Shown: piece after piece, positions 42,421 through 54,584 of the stretch
Layout: every line of letters starts with the position of its first letter
Numbering within the stretch: the first letter of the stretch is position 1
DNA from: Bretschneidera sinensis
Taxonomy: Eukaryota > Streptophyta > Magnoliopsida > Brassicales > Akaniaceae
Reading direction: 5' to 3'
DNA: 64,000 nucleotides
Assembly (NCBI GenBank): GCA_023935145.1
Contig: CM043698.1
Coordinates: 147,057,625-147,121,624 of the forward strand
Translations under genes and position numbers: made by a program
Notes under the pieces: model-generated
The model's input: the letters and a program-made list of their open reading frames with translations, nothing else
Told to the model about the DNA's origin: nothing
The model's database searches: none

Positions 42421-44702
42421 AAAGAATAATGGAGAATTTTCTCCTACCCGATCTGATATGTTATCTTATCAAGATCATGAGCTTAATGTTATAATGAAAT
42501 CTGATTTTGAGATTGATAAAATCAAACTTGAGAATGATTTTTTATCTTCAGAAAATAAGACCAAAACTGATTGGTTTATGGCAAACTTTTCTAATGAATC
42601 AAGATCGCAGATTCGTGAAGAATGGTACACTCACATGAAAGAAATAAAATGCAATGTGTATTTCTTCGACTTCTTTGAGATGTATGCGTTCAATAATAAA
42701 ATATTCAACCCCTTTGCCCAGAATCATCCTGATTTAGAAAACCCTAAAGAAATAGATGTTATTACTCAACTTAATCAATTATGAACAACATCAAATGACC
42801 AAATTATATCATCTATTCATCCTCCTTTACAGAAAATTGCTATTAAATTGCCCCATTCTTCATCTGCCAATATAGCATCCCCATTTAAGCAAATCGTTGG
42901 CCCTGATGATCGTCCGGTATTAGCCAAAGATATTCAAAATCTTTATTCTCAAATAACTTCACCAATCAAAATCTTCATACTATTTCAAACCAGCTCAACT
43001 CCATTGCCACCTCCATAAACTCGATCGATGAAAAAGTACGTGTTTCCACTCCAAAACTTCCCTGGAGGGAACTCCCCCCAATCAGTCAGAAGCCCTATTC
43101 ACATTTATCTCAACCTATTTTTACACCAATAAATATTGAACAAAAAAATTTAATTAGACTTGATGATTTTGATGATATATTAAAATCAATAAATGATAGA
43201 TTAAGAGGATTATCCCTTGCACCAGATGGACCCTCGAATAATATCAATGTCATAGAAAAAGATATTGTCAATGAAATTAAAGAATCAGATGGTATCAATA
43301 AAATATATCAAAGAAATTATTATAAGAATGCCCCATTACCAAAAACTAGGAATTACTACCCTAGGCCAGCTCTTCCTGATTTACTATTTGAAGAAAGATC
43401 CTCTGCTACCCAAGCAAGATATGATGATAGCACAATATATGAATGGAATATTGATGGAGCTAGTGAGCATATGATCATCAATACCCTTCAAGAAATGACT
43501 ATGGCAGCCACTGCCTATAGAACACGTAGTAATAGCATAGATAAAAAGATAACTCTTGCCATAATTGTTGGGTTTACTAGAACCCTCAAAGGATGGTGGG
43601 ATAATTACCTTACTGAACCAAACTGAAATGAAATTACTGAAGCAACAATACAAGTAAACACCACCCAAACAGTCCAAAACCCACAAACCGGAGAAACAAT
43701 ATCTAGAATAGTACCTGTAAACTAAGAAAACACATTTGAAACTCTGATATATGCTATCACCAAACACTTCATTGGAGACCCTGATAAGTTTGCTGCAAGA
43801 TTCTCTAAAATACTTATAAATCTAACATGCCTTACTTTGCAAGACTTTAGATGCTATAAAGATGTCTTTCTTGCTAAGGTATTTACAAGACAAGATAGTA
43901 ATAATGCTTATTCGAAAGAAAAGTTCATATCTGGACTTCCAAAATTATTTGCTGAAAAATTCAGACAAAGGATCAGAGATCTAAATGGCGGATATGTTCT
44001 TTATGACCATATCTTTTATGGAGAGATCATCAGTTACATAAACTATGAAGGTCTATCAATATGTAATGACCTTAAGCTTAAATCAAAAACGAAGTTAGAG
44101 CTAAAAAAAAGCAGAAAAGAATTAGGATCATTTTGTAGTCAATATGGCTATGAAACCCTTAGGGCTCCATCAACTGAAAATAAAAGAAAACAAAAGAGTT
44201 TCAAAAAACAAAAATATAAAAAACATACAAGATCTCCCATTCCTCATAAAACCCAAAAATCTAATTTTAGAAAAGCTAGAAAATCCAAAGCTCCTTCAAA
44301 AGCCTGTTTTAAGTGTGGAAGACTTGGACAATGGGCAAATAATTGTAAAGTCAAACAGAATGATTAATGAATTAGATGTTAAAGAATCTCTGAAGCAATA
44401 GTTAACTAAAGTAATGATTAATGACTCTCCAACAGAAGAATAATATTCTTCCTCTGATAATGAAGAGCTCATTTACACAATATAAGAGAGTACTGATTCA
44501 GAAGAATCCTTTGATTCACAATGTGATTGTGAAGATGGACTTTGCTTCTGTAAATCTATCAATATGATCACCTCTCAAAAAGAATTTCTTTTAGATATAA
44601 TAGATAAAATTGATGATCCTATGATAAAAAAGGATTACTTAATGAAACTAAGAGATATTATTTAAGAAGAAAATAAGATTTTAACTCCACTTGAGCCCTA
44701 TA
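42421..44702 (+). pseudogene. EVE-B coat-protein region
   Basis: Pieces include KEIKCNVYFFDFFEMY, a Pro-rich linker with stops near 42783 and 43018, the coat core (GFTRTLKGWWDNYLTE, then DFRCYKDVFLAKVFTRQD) and the basic stretch before the knuckle. The knuckle reads CFKCGRLGQWANNC: the metal-binding histidine is replaced by glutamine. The acidic tail follows with three stops. The region ends at the deletion joint. Confidence 0.85.
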
Positions 44703-44716
44703 AACACAAGAAAAGC

Positions 44717-45920
44717 ATGAGTTCATCCAATCAAAAAGGAAAGCAGAAGGTGCCTCCATCTTCACCAAAACCCCAAAGCCTCAATGACTATGCCACAAAA
44801 ATCCAAATCCCAAGTCATTAGCCTATCCCAATACAACCAAAAGCCCCTCAGCAATCAAATATATTTACATCACTGGGAAAACTCCCAAATCTATCTGAAT
44901 TCCCAAATTTAACCTCCCAGTCATATGCCCAAACACTTTCTCAAACAACTTCCTCCTCTCAAACCTCTATCCCAAAGACCAGTCAATACATTCAAAAACC
45001 ATAGCAAGAATATATCCGATGCACCAGCCTAGACAGACCCACAAATGATCTCTATTTTATTACTAAGTATCTTTATACTAACAAAATTTTCCTTGCAAGT
45101 TTAATTATATTCCAAAAGATCCAAAAAATACCCAAAAATTCTATGAACTTATAATGGTTGATACCAAATCAATGGAAATCACCCATACCAGAGACCCAAC
45201 AGATCCCAATATTATTACTTATTCAAAATGCAAAATCCTCCGTATCATATCCCCAGACAAAATCGATGATCATTATAAACCCAAAACCTTTTCCATCCCA
45301 TTCGTGCTCCCCACATATAATTATTATGATTATCAAAAAGCATGGTATAATATATTCTTCATCAGACCCAAATCTCATTCTTGGTTTATTTTCTTTGACA
45401 AAAAGTTTTCTATCAATCTTCCAATATGGATGTTTGAGTGGTGGTTTTCTTTTGGGAGTGACTCATCTATTCTTCCTCCCCCTATTAAAGAATCATTAAC
45501 CTATTTCAAACACAATACCAATACTGAAAAAACTTATTCTCATGAGAAACTTTTTTATCTCATTTTTTCCATTCCTTGGATTATCTCTTGGGAATATGTT
45601 ATAACTGAAACTTCTTGGGATTATCTAGCCATAAATCGAGTTTCAAAGTCAAATGGTGGGCAAAATATGATTGCTCATTTGCTAGCATTGATGTTATCAA
45701 AAATCAGTTTTTTGATAATCCCCATACTCCAAATATCTTGAAGCACCATCCCCTTCATCAGAACCCAGCAAATTGACCAAACAAGAAAAGAAAAAGAAAT
45801 TATTAGAGGAACTATCTCTGCTATTAGACAGTGATGATGAAAGTACTCAAACTCCAGATGATCAATCCAAGTCACCCTATTAGGATGCACAAGACCCTTA
45901 TGATGCATTTGATCTATCAT
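44717..45920 (+). pseudogene. EVE-B ORF2
   Basis: The ATGA overlap (44717-44720) is kept although the pol region is gone. The N-terminus MSSSNQKGKQKVPPSSPKPQ is followed by stops near 44819 and 45002 and a frame change near 45100. The longest open piece is 45154-45741 with MVDTKSMEITHTRDPTDPN and LPIWMFEWWFSFGS. The acidic tail ends as in EVE-A. Confidence 0.75.
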
Positions 45921-46232
45921 AAGGTTTCACCAGGCAAAAGAAGACCAACAAATCCAAAAAACCAAAAAGCAATTTCCAAACACATTAAAAAGCAAAAGCA
46001 AGAAAAAGCCAAAAGGAAAAAGCAAAATCGACAAAAAGCAGAAGATGCTCGTAAAAAAAGCAGATTCCTGACACATCAAAAAATAAAAAGCAAAATTGAC
46101 AAAGAAAAAGTAGAAAATACTCGTCAAAAAGTAGAAAAAAAGATTCCAGACACGTCAAAAGCAAAAGTAGAAGAAGCCAAAAGCCAAAAAGAAGATCAAA
46201 AACAAATCATTCACGGATTCAATTCTCTCTGA
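45831..46232 (+). other. EVE-B Lys-rich open frame downstream of ORF2
   Basis: A 133-codon frame overlaps the ORF2 tail in another register and runs through the A-rich tract (KKQKQEKAKRKKQNRQKAED, KAKVEEAKSQKEDQKQ), ending IIHGFNSL about 50 bases before the TATA box. The same frame is open in EVE-A (40836-41075) and EVE-C (52548-52219), with the same end in EVE-C. The tract has few T bases, so openness may be compositional. Whether it is translated is unknown. Confidence 0.35.
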
Positions 46233-46281
46233 AGTCCGCATACTCGGATTTGAAGATGGTTGAAGTCCGCAATCAAGAGTC

Positions 46282-46287
46282 TATAAA
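46282..46287 (+). promoter_or_regulatory. EVE-B viral promoter TATA box
   Basis: TATAAA lies in the same context as in EVE-A. It points toward the Ole e 1-like gene, whose ATG is about 490 bases downstream on the same strand. Confidence 0.7.
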
Positions 46288-46716
46288 TGTTTTTATTTTC
46301 AATGTAATGGGCAGAGTATGTTTTGAGAGCGTTTTACTTTGTTTTTGAGAGCAACCACTTCCCTCTTGGCACTGTAAGCCTCTTGCTCTGTTCAAATTTA
46401 TATTTGTATTTCGAACTGATATTTATCAACATATATTAAATCTGTTTCAAAATATTACTTGGGCGTTTTCATGTATTGTTTTTTATGAATTCAATCTAAA
46501 CCCGTCTTGTTGTCTTCTCTACAATATTTTTTACTTCTATTTTCTTGCTAGTTATTTTTGGTAAAAACAGCTAGTTGTTCCATTCAAATTAATAGTAATA
46601 ATTAAAAGAAAGATTGAGGAGCGAGTCTCTCTCAATCTACAAACCTTAAATTAGAAAAATTTAATAGCTGCCACATATTTAAAACTACTAACTTCATATT
46701 TTCCTCTTTCTCCCTT

Positions 46717-46726
46717 TATAAATAAC
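46717..46726 (+). promoter_or_regulatory. Probable TATA box of the Ole e 1-like gene
   Basis: The sequence ctttataaataac is about 55 bases before the ATG and is conserved as actataaataac in copy 1 near 6790. The EVE-B promoter lies a further 430 bases upstream. Confidence 0.5.
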
Positions 46727-46775
46727 TTTTCTAGTGCATGCAACATTCTTCAACCCAAAGAGAATATTAATAAAG

Positions 46776-47531
46776 ATGGCAAAGTTTTTGTCGGCAGCCG
46801 CCCTCATTGCTGTTATTCTGGCCTTCTCATCCTCCGTTACCATCGCCTATAATGGGGATGAAACCGATTTCGTGTTTCTTACGGGAAAGGTTTACTGCGA
46901 TCCATGCCGTGTCAAGTTTGAGACCAAATTAAGCAAATACATTGATGGTAATTTACTTATAAATTGAAAACGAAAAAACTTGATTTTGAGAATAACTTTC
47001 AAAAACTTGTTTTTAAAAACGTAATCCATAATTATTTTAATCGTCAAAGGACTGTTTTTAGTTTTCGATTCAAGCATATGTGACGATAATGGTGAATTTT
47101 ACTGATTATGAGTTGAGTCCAACAGTTATATCTTCTCCTCTGCTAAAGGATCGATAATTATCTCATGACTTCGATTCTAATCACCACTGTTACACTTAGA
47201 AAAAATTGTGTGATATCTAATATTAATTGCAGGTGCTAAGCTTCGGTTGGAGTGCAAGGACCGTGTAAGTAACAAGCTGACATACTCTGAGGAGACTGTA
47301 AGCAAAGCGGATGGAAATTACTTAATACCAATTGTAGGCGACCATAAAGCTGACGCATGCGACATAACTGTGACTCACAACCCTGACCCGGAGTGCAGTG
47401 AGAGAATTGATGGGGGGAAGCTACTATTGTCAAGCAATGGAGGTGTTGCTGATCCGATTCCCGATGCCTCTATTGGGTTCATGACTAAGAAGGTATCACC
47501 AGAATGTCCTCAAGTTCTCAAGGAAATGTGA
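46776..47531 (+). CDS. Pollen Ole e 1-like secreted protein, intact, two exons
   Basis: Exons 46776-46947 and 47233-47531 give 156 residues. The intron has gt (ATG|gtaattt) and cag borders, and splits a glycine codon. A signal peptide is clear (MAKFLSAAALIAVILAFSSS). The mature part has the Ole e 1 pattern: TGKVYCDPCRVKFETKLSKY, then AKLRLECKDR, YLIPIVGDHKADACD and DPECSERIDGGK, with the final KVSPECPQVLKEM. Cysteines at conserved spacing would form disulphides in a small extracellular beta-barrel. Family members are secreted cell-wall or pollen proteins, and biochemical roles are poorly known. The ATG at 46776 is chosen because the signal peptide starts there; an in-frame ATG 42 bases upstream would disrupt it. 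A possible TATA box (tttataaataac) lies near 46717. Confidence 0.92.
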
Positions 47532-49456
47532 TATACTGGCAGCAAAAATTAAATTAAATTAAACTAAGTTTAATTTAATTTAATTTAACTTCTTCTCCTA
47601 AATTATAGTATAGAAAAATAATTAAGACTTGACTGACTTAACTATGGACGGTTAATTTTGTCAGAAATTACTACAGTAAAAATGACATGTATGAAGAAGT
47701 TTTCTAAGGATATTTCTTTTGTATTAGAACATACATGTATGCACTTCAATGAAATGAGATCACATTCTGGTTGATATTAATTTCTCATTTTTTTTTCTCT
47801 TTTGTCATGAAACATATTATATATGTATGACTTTTGCAGTTTTGCTTCTTTTTCTTTATTTTAAAAATAATAAAAAAAGAAGAAGAAAGGGATTTCTTTC
47901 ATAGGATTTATCTAAAAAATCATCTTTAAGTTCATCCAACTATATACCCATGATTAATATTAATCCAATTAAGTTAATTTTTGCTTGTTTGATAGAAGTG
48001 GTCCTTCCTCTCTAAAGACTATCGTTCACATAAAGCAGGAACCACCAAGGTTATATCCAAAAATCAATATATCCACAGTAGATGATTGAGCACTTAATCA
48101 TTCTCTGTCTTATCCATAAAAAAAAATCCAGGTTGATTGTCTCGGTATCATGAACAATTCTCACCTGATCATCAACCTCCGGAGATGGTTCCTTCACAAG
48201 ATCAAATCACATCATTCGTAGACTCACTCTTCAATTTCCTCCCAACAATTCCCTACAGTTCCTATCTAACTCCGCTGCTCAACTATACCCATTTCACAAA
48301 TGAATGACAGAACAAGAAAATCTCCATCATTGGATTAAAAAAAAAATCATTCACGATCTCTTTCTTCTCATATCATTCAACATTGAAAAATGAAATTGTC
48401 ATATATCTTTTAATGACACAGGTCTAAGTAAGAATTTCTCAACTCTAATTAGATTGTTGTAGTTATTATATATGAGTTTTTATATGGATTATGTGATAAT
48501 ACTGTGAAATTATTTTGTATCAAATTAATTATTATACTTTGAATATATCATCCTTTTAATATAAATAAATAAAAAAATTCCTCCGAATATTGAGAAAATA
48601 TGTATCCATATGAGGCTAGTGGCTTTGTGGGGGTAAAACCACCAGCCAAGAAGACTTTATAAGCGTTATAGCAACGGAGGCACATCATTCTATTCTCAAA
48701 CATTGAGGATCATGCTGCCCATTTTGTCATTGTCATTTTTGAGCTAAAGTAATTGCTAATTTCAAAAAAAAAAAAATTACCAACCAGGAGAGAAAATATA
48801 TATGAAAAACAACTTTTAAATAATCCTAGCAAATCTATATATGTAATGATTTATTCCCATCTTCACGAAAGAAAGCAAATGGTTTATGATAAATAAGCAA
48901 AAAATTTGGACTACCCAACCTAAACAAAGTAAAATCTTCGTTGTGGGTGATTTACTAATTGAATAACCAAGTATTAATTCATGGTTGTTGGCTTTAGTGT
49001 GTCCTTATACAAATAACTTAAAAGTTGAGTCAGTAGTTTATTAAGAAAGGAAAAAAGAAAATCTAAATTAGTTCATGGATGTGGTTTAGAGAATGCATGT
49101 AATTAAATTGTGAACCAATTTCTTTTGATTTTCAAGAAAATAAAAAGAATTGTGAATGCAGTTCTCTAACTAATAAAGTTATTTTTCGCTACACAATAGA
49201 TATGATCAAGAATGAACCCTACTCACATGAGATATCAATGGATAATTAAAAAAGAGAGATGATTAATTAATTACCTATCGTTTAGGACCTAAAGTTAGTT
49301 TTGGAAGATATTTTATTTCTTCGAAAGAAAAAGCTTGGGAGAAACTATTGAATACGACACGATGTGTATATATATATCTTGTTTAGGCTCGTAGAACATA
49401 TCAACACTTGCATACACGTATCATTAAAATGATACACAACATTTATGATAAGATAG
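47532..49456. other. 3' flank of Ole e 1-like gene, no other gene seen
   Basis: AT-rich sequence starts with an aattaaattaaa run also present in copy 1. Homology to copy 1 continues in pieces to 48663. After that, to 49456, no gene, repeat or duplication is recognised. Confidence 0.6.
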
Positions 49457-50552
49457 TGTTAGGATTTTGACTCAATTCCCTACAAGAAAGACTTCTAATT
49501 GTTTTGGGAAAAATGATTTCCTATTTTATAGTTGTTTGTTCCAATATAAGTGGTAGTAATTTCTATTGGATATTGCTTGTCCTAGTAGTATTTGAAGTTG
49601 TTTTCTTTGTTGTTATTTTCCTATTAGTATTAGGAAAATCTCATCTATATAAAGGGGTCCCAAAGAAGGTTTGAGACACACTCATAATTATCATATACAT
49701 TGTAAACTAGAGGGGTTTACTACTAGAGCTAGGATGAGAGCTTTGGGTGTATTGGGGTTTTAGGGTGTCAAGTAGAGAGGGCAGAGCTAGGTTAAGAACT
49801 TTTGTTGTATTGTAACTTTAATTGGGGTGAGAGTTTGACAACTTTGTTCTTCCTAAAGTTGTATTTGAAGATTAATAAAGCAGTTAATTTGTTGGTGGAA
49901 TCAGGTAAAGAGGTTGCCGAACCACATTAATTATGGGTGTTCTTGCTCTTTATTTTATTTGCCTAAAAAATGAGTACGTGGATTTTAGAGGAAAAATCCC
50001 AACAAGTGGTATTAGAGATGTGGTTCCGTTGGCAAAAAAAATGGCATGATTAATATTGAGCTATTTGATGAATTGAAGATGGAATAAGGTATGATGAACA
50101 TTAGCTTTTTCAATTCCATTATCACTAATTTGTTGAATAGTATGTTAACCGAGATGAAGTACTTGCCATCGGAAGAAGATGACATAGTCACGATGTTAAT
50201 GGTTGGCAAGGAAGTTTGGATGGATAGGGAGGCTCCTGCAGTACCTCTAGAGAGAGATAAGTTAAAAAGGCCAAGTGTGTTCGAGGTTGAAGAATTGTTC
50301 ATGATTATATCAAAAGAAAAGCCAGACAAAGTGAGCAAGTGGAGCATTTCAAGAAAGGTGAAGGAAATATCAAGATTGAAGTCTCTAGATTTTTCAAATA
50401 AAGAGTGCATCTACAACAAGGAAAAGGAACACACACAATTGCAAAGCAAGGCCACGATGAAGGACTTGGAGGAGTTGAGTATAATGAAGTAGAGTGATAA
50501 TGTAAAGGCTAATGAGGATGATGAGATGCAAGTTCTTGATGCTTCAAAGGTA
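49457..50552 (+). mobile_element. 5' end of another LTR retrotransposon, truncated by EVE-C
   Basis: A 548-bp LTR (49457-50004) runs from TGTTAGGATTTTGACTC to AAAATCCCAACA, with a TATA box ctatataaagg near 49647. One or two bases after it comes TGGTATTAGAG (50007), an altered initiator Met tRNA site. The following 500 bases hold a Lys/Glu-rich open frame (50091-50492) that could be a gag start but has no motif I recognise. The element stops where viral sequence begins near 50553. Its 3' LTR is not in the window. Confidence 0.75.
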
Positions 50553-51720
50553 GTAATCTTAACATATCAGATCGGGTTGGAGAAAATTCTCCATTATTCT
50601 TTTTGGACTGTTCTCCTATTTGAGATTGATCTATAGCAGATTTGAAGGAGTTGGTCTCATAGAATCCTCTAGGTATAACAAGGTCAAAATTGACTCCTAG
50701 TAAACTTTGTTTGGAGTTTCTGGATGACAAATCATAACTATATCGAGGTGGAATAATTTGAGGGTCATCATAGAGTAGAGTTCTAATTCTTCTAGAACTA
50801 GAAGTTTAAGAGAGCTGTGGGGATTCATTAGGTGTAAACCTAATGACCACACTACCATCTCTATGTTCATCAATTTGAGATATATTGGAATTTTTTATAG
50901 CCTTAGGAGGGCATAAGGCTTCAAGCTTCCAATGATCAGGAATAATGATTTGATCCCATGTCAAGAGTGTAGGTGTAATAGTATTAGCATGAAATGTATT
51001 TGCTTCAAGAAGCAAGGTTTCTCCTGGTTTAGTTTGGATAAGGGCTTTGGGATTTATTTTTGTAGTCATAACCTTATAATAGAATTTATATATCAAGCTC
51101 AGGTTCCTGGTGCTTGATTTGATATCTAATCCTTTTCATTGAATATCTAATGTTAAGGTATCAACCAAATTAGGATCATAAAGATCTATTGAAAAGTTGG
51201 GATAACAATTGAAATAGACAGGTCCATTATGAAAATTTGATTCTACAAGTGATAATAATGAAATTGTAAAATGAAGGTGCCTAGCATCCCTTAAAATCGT
51301 TAATATAGATGTATCAATACCTAAACGATGTAAAGGTTTGATAGCTATTTGTACTAATCCTAGATGTAAATATCTAAAACCTTCTTGCTTATGTTTTTGT
51401 CTTGAAGGTAATGAAAGTAATTTAACACTTTCATTTTCTCTATTGATAGAATAGGTTTGTTTCGTAGTTTTAATTGAATAATCAGATTTAAAATCAAAAG
51501 TTCCTATTTGATATATTCTATTTATATTTTGTTTGGGTATATGCCAATTGAGCAGATCTTGCTCGATCTTGGCAATATTGATTTCTTGATTGTTTATAGC
51601 ACTATTGGGGTCTTGGGGAGTATGATCTAATTGATCATCATATCTTGGAGGAGATGATGTATTTGATCCAGACACGGATGAATCATCACCCTGCCCGTGT
51701 CTCCTAATTAATCTATTCAT
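50553..51720 (-). pseudogene. EVE-C ORF1 movement-protein region
   Basis: The start MNRLIRRHGQGDDSS at 51720 matches EVE-A. The frame has EGFRYLHLGLVQIAIKPL, LRDARHLHF and GPVYFNCYPNFSIDLYD, then a stop after DIQ near 51136. It reopens as IYKFYYKVMTTKINPKALI and later VNFDLVIPRGFYETNSF. Viral sequence ends near 50553 at the codons for SPTRSDML. Confidence 0.88.
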
Positions 51721-51938
51721 GAAATGTATATGTTAATAAAGCTTTAAAACAAGCTGTTCTACAAGGAATGTTTCCTACTGGGACCACCTACTGGGAACAT
51801 CCTGGAATGGACTTACCAACAGTATAACAAGGGCTGACCAACAGTTTTACCAAAAAGCAGACACAGTAGAACAGTTGGAAAAAAGCGATATAAACGTATA
51901 AAGAAGATGAACAGAGTATCTAGAGAAACGCAAACATG

Positions 51939-51950
51939 GCTCTGATACCA
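51939..51950 (-). other. EVE-C primer-binding site
   Basis: TGGTATCAGAGC on the minus strand is preceded by tttacattt, giving the natural context of the site that EVE-A has lost through its inversion. Confidence 0.9.
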
Positions 51951-52162
51951 AATGTAAACAGGATCGTATAAAACAATACATGAAAACACCAAAGTAATTT
52001 TTGAAACAGATTTAATATATGTTGATAAATATCAGTTCGAAATACAAATATAAATTTGAACAAAATAAGAGGCTTACAGTGCCAAGAGGGAAGTGGTTGC
52101 TCTCTGAAACAAAGTAAAACGCTCTCAAAACATATTGTACCCATTATATTGAAAATACAAAC

Positions 52163-52171
52163 ATTTATAGA
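52163..52171 (-). promoter_or_regulatory. EVE-C viral promoter TATA box
   Basis: The minus strand reads gagtctataaatg, as in EVE-A and EVE-B. It lies about 220 bases before the primer site, giving the expected leader layout. Confidence 0.75.
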
Positions 52172-52224
52172 CTCTTGATTGCGGACTTCAACCATCTTCA
52201 AATCCGAGTATGTGGACTTTAGAG

Positions 52225-52548
52225 ATAATTGAATCCGTGAATAATTTGCTTTTGATCTTCTTTTTGGCTTTTGGCTTCTTCTGCTTTTGCTTTTGACGTG
52301 TCTGAAATATGTTTTTTTGCTTTTTGACGAGCATCTTCTGCTTTTTTGTCGATTTTGCTTTTTCCTTTTGGCTTTTTCTTGCTTTTACTTTTTGATGTGT
52401 TTGGAATCTGCTTTTGGTTTTTTAGATTTGTCGGTCTTCTTTTGCCTGGTGAAACCTTATGATAGATCAAATGCATCATAAGGGTCTTGTGTATCCTGAT
52501 AGGGTGACTTCGATTGATCATCTGGAGTCTGAGTACTTTCATCATCAC
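52225..52548 (-). other. EVE-C A-rich tract with Lys-rich open frame
   Basis: A 109-codon frame, +1 relative to the ORF2 tail, runs through the T-poor tract (KSKSKKKPKGKSKIDKKAED, KAEEAKSQKEDQKQ) and ends IIHGFNYL, matching the end in EVE-B. The tract length differs from both other copies. Confidence 0.4.
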
Positions 52549-53622
52549 TGTCTGATAGCAGAGACAGTTCCTCTAATAATTTCTTTTTCTTTTCTTGTTT
52601 GGTCAATTTGCTGGGTTCTGATGAAGGGGATGGTGCTTCAAGATATTTGGAGTATTGGGGATTATAAAAAAAAACCAATTTTTGATAACATCAATGCTAG
52701 CAAATGAGCAATCATATTTTGCCCAACATTTGACTTTGAAAACTCAATTTATGGCTAGATAATCCCAAGAAGTTTCAGTTATAACATTATCCCAAGAGAT
52801 AATCCAAGGAATGGAAAAAATGATATAAAAAAGTATCTCATGAGAATAAGTTTTTTCAGTATTGGTGTTGTGCTTGAAATAGGTTAATGATTCTTTAATA
52901 GGGGGAGGAAGAATAGATGAGTCACTCCCAAAAGAAAACCACCACTCAAACATCCATATTGGAAGATTGATAAAAAAACTTTTTGTCAAAGAAAATAAAC
53001 CAGGTACGAATGGGAGGTACGAATGGGAGGCACGAATGGGACGGAAAAGGTTTTGGGTTTATAATGATCATCGATTTTCTCTGGGGATATGATATGGAGG
53101 ATTTTGCATTTTGAATAAGTAATAATATTGGGATCTGTTGGGTCTCTGGTATGGGTGATTTCCATTGATTTGGTATCAACCATTATAAGTTCATAGAATT
53201 TTTGGATCTTCTGGAATATAATGAAAACCTGCGTGGAAAATTTTGTTAGTATAAAGATACTTAGTAATAAAATTAAGATCATTTGTGGGTCTGTCTAGGC
53301 TGGTGCATCGGATATATTCTTGTTATGGTTTTTGAATGTATTGACTGGTCTTTGGGATATAGGTTTGAAAGGAGGAAGGTGTTTAGGAAAGTGTTTGAGA
53401 AAGTGTTTGGGCATATGACTCGGAGGTTAAATTTGGGAATTCAGATAGATTTGGGATTTTTCCCAGTGATGTAAATTTATTTGATTGCTGAGGGGTTTTT
53501 GGTTGTATTGGGATAGGCTGATGACCTGGGATTTGGATTTTTGTGGCATAGTCATTGAGGCTTTGGGGTTTTGGTGAAGGCGGAGGCACCTTTTGCTTTC
53601 CTTTTTGATTGGATGAACTCAT
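52458..53622 (-). pseudogene. EVE-C ORF2
   Basis: It starts MSSSNQKGKQKVPPPSPKPQ at 53622 with the ATGA overlap. Frames are broken near 53380, and the codons for the YNYYDYQK region are replaced by three copies of a 13-base unit (53004-53040). Conserved LPIWMFEWWFSFGS and the acidic tail LSDSDDESTQTPDDQSK remain, and the tail reads SPYQDTQDPYDAFDLS where EVE-A and EVE-B have a stop. Confidence 0.78.
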
Positions 53623-54584
53623 GCTTTTCTTGTGTTTGATTCCTGCAAAAATTCCTGTGTGAGGAAGTCAGGCACGAAATTATGCTCTCCTTTTATATAC
53701 TCGATATCAAAATCGAATGCACTCAGTATTGCTTGCCATCTGGCAAATATTTGTTTTGAAACAAGATTTTGAATATCTTTTTGTAAAATTTCTTTTGCTG
53801 ATTTACAATCAACTTTTAATTAAAAAGTTTTGTTGTATAAATCATCTTGAAATTTTGAAATACATAAAACAATTGCTAAAATTTCATTTTTGATAGTTGA
53901 ATAATTTTTTTGAGCACCAAGCCATATACCGGAATGAAACCTGACAATTTGCTCATTGGTTTTTTGGGAAAGAATCCGTTTGAGAATGCCTCCATAGCCT
54001 ATATCTGAGGCATCCGTTTGAACAATGACCTTTGCATCTGGATGAAGAATTCCTAGACAAGGAAGACTTAATACTTTTGACTTAAGGAGTTTGACAACAT
54101 CTGTATGTTGTTGAGACCATGGAACAGGATTTTTGCAAAGTCTTTTATATAAAGGCTCGCAAATTTGACGAAGGTGTGGAAAATAATCAACAATATAATT
54201 TAACCAGCCAAGGAACCTTTGTAACTGTGTTTTGTTTTTTATTTTATCAGGAAATTCGTTTGCAAATTCAATGGATCTATCTTATCTATTGGTTTGATAG
54301 TTCCTTGAAATGTAAGATATCCTAAAAATCTTACTCTAGTTTGAAACAATTTCATTTTTGTGGCAGATAATACTATACCATTATTTTTGATGATTTGGAA
54401 AAATGTTTTTAAATGCTTAAAATGTTGATCGATAGATTTTGAGAATATTAATATATCATCGATATAGGTAATGGTGAATTTAGAATAATTATTAAAAATA
54501 TCATTAATGATGTTCTGAAATTCAGAATGAGCATTTTTAAGCCCAAATTGCATAACATTCCACTCATAATGGCCAAATGGGGTA
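53623..54584 (-). pseudogene. EVE-C RT C-terminal part and RNase H
   Basis: From the element border, the frame reads FGHYEWNVMQFGLKNAHSEF, then YIDDILIFSKSIDQ. It loses frame after LTFQGTIKP, then carries RNase H segments comparable to EVE-A (ASDIGYGGIL region near 53990, KVDCKSAKEIL near 53800, ending at the ORF2 overlap). Confidence 0.85.

Larger units (their letters stand above)
41365..46486 (+). mobile_element. EVE-B: second pararetrovirus copy, pol-deleted
   Basis: EVE-B begins inside ORF1 at the codons for SSPPRYDDQLD, directly after the leader of EVE-A, with primer site, upstream leader and ORF1 start missing. It has movement, coat, knuckle and acidic regions, then jumps at about 44702 to the ORF1/ORF2 junction. 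Protease, RT and RNase H (about 2.3 kb) are deleted. It continues through ORF2, the A-rich tract and promoter to just short of the primer site and abuts duplication B. It must have been copied or joined by other means. Confidence 0.9.
46489..48663. repeat. Segmental duplication B, copy 2
   Basis: This is the partner of 6561-10963, starting at the same base (attcaatctaaac). It holds the intact Ole e 1-like gene and a shorter 3' flank without the MITEs and tandem duplication of copy 1. Confidence 0.85.

Noticed and set aside
44690..44720. EVE-B pol deletion as a reverse-transcribed spliced viral RNA
   Set aside because: Compared with EVE-A, the bases removed do not begin with gt or end with ag (they start after ccatata and end ...aatca), so the joint is not an ordinary intron.
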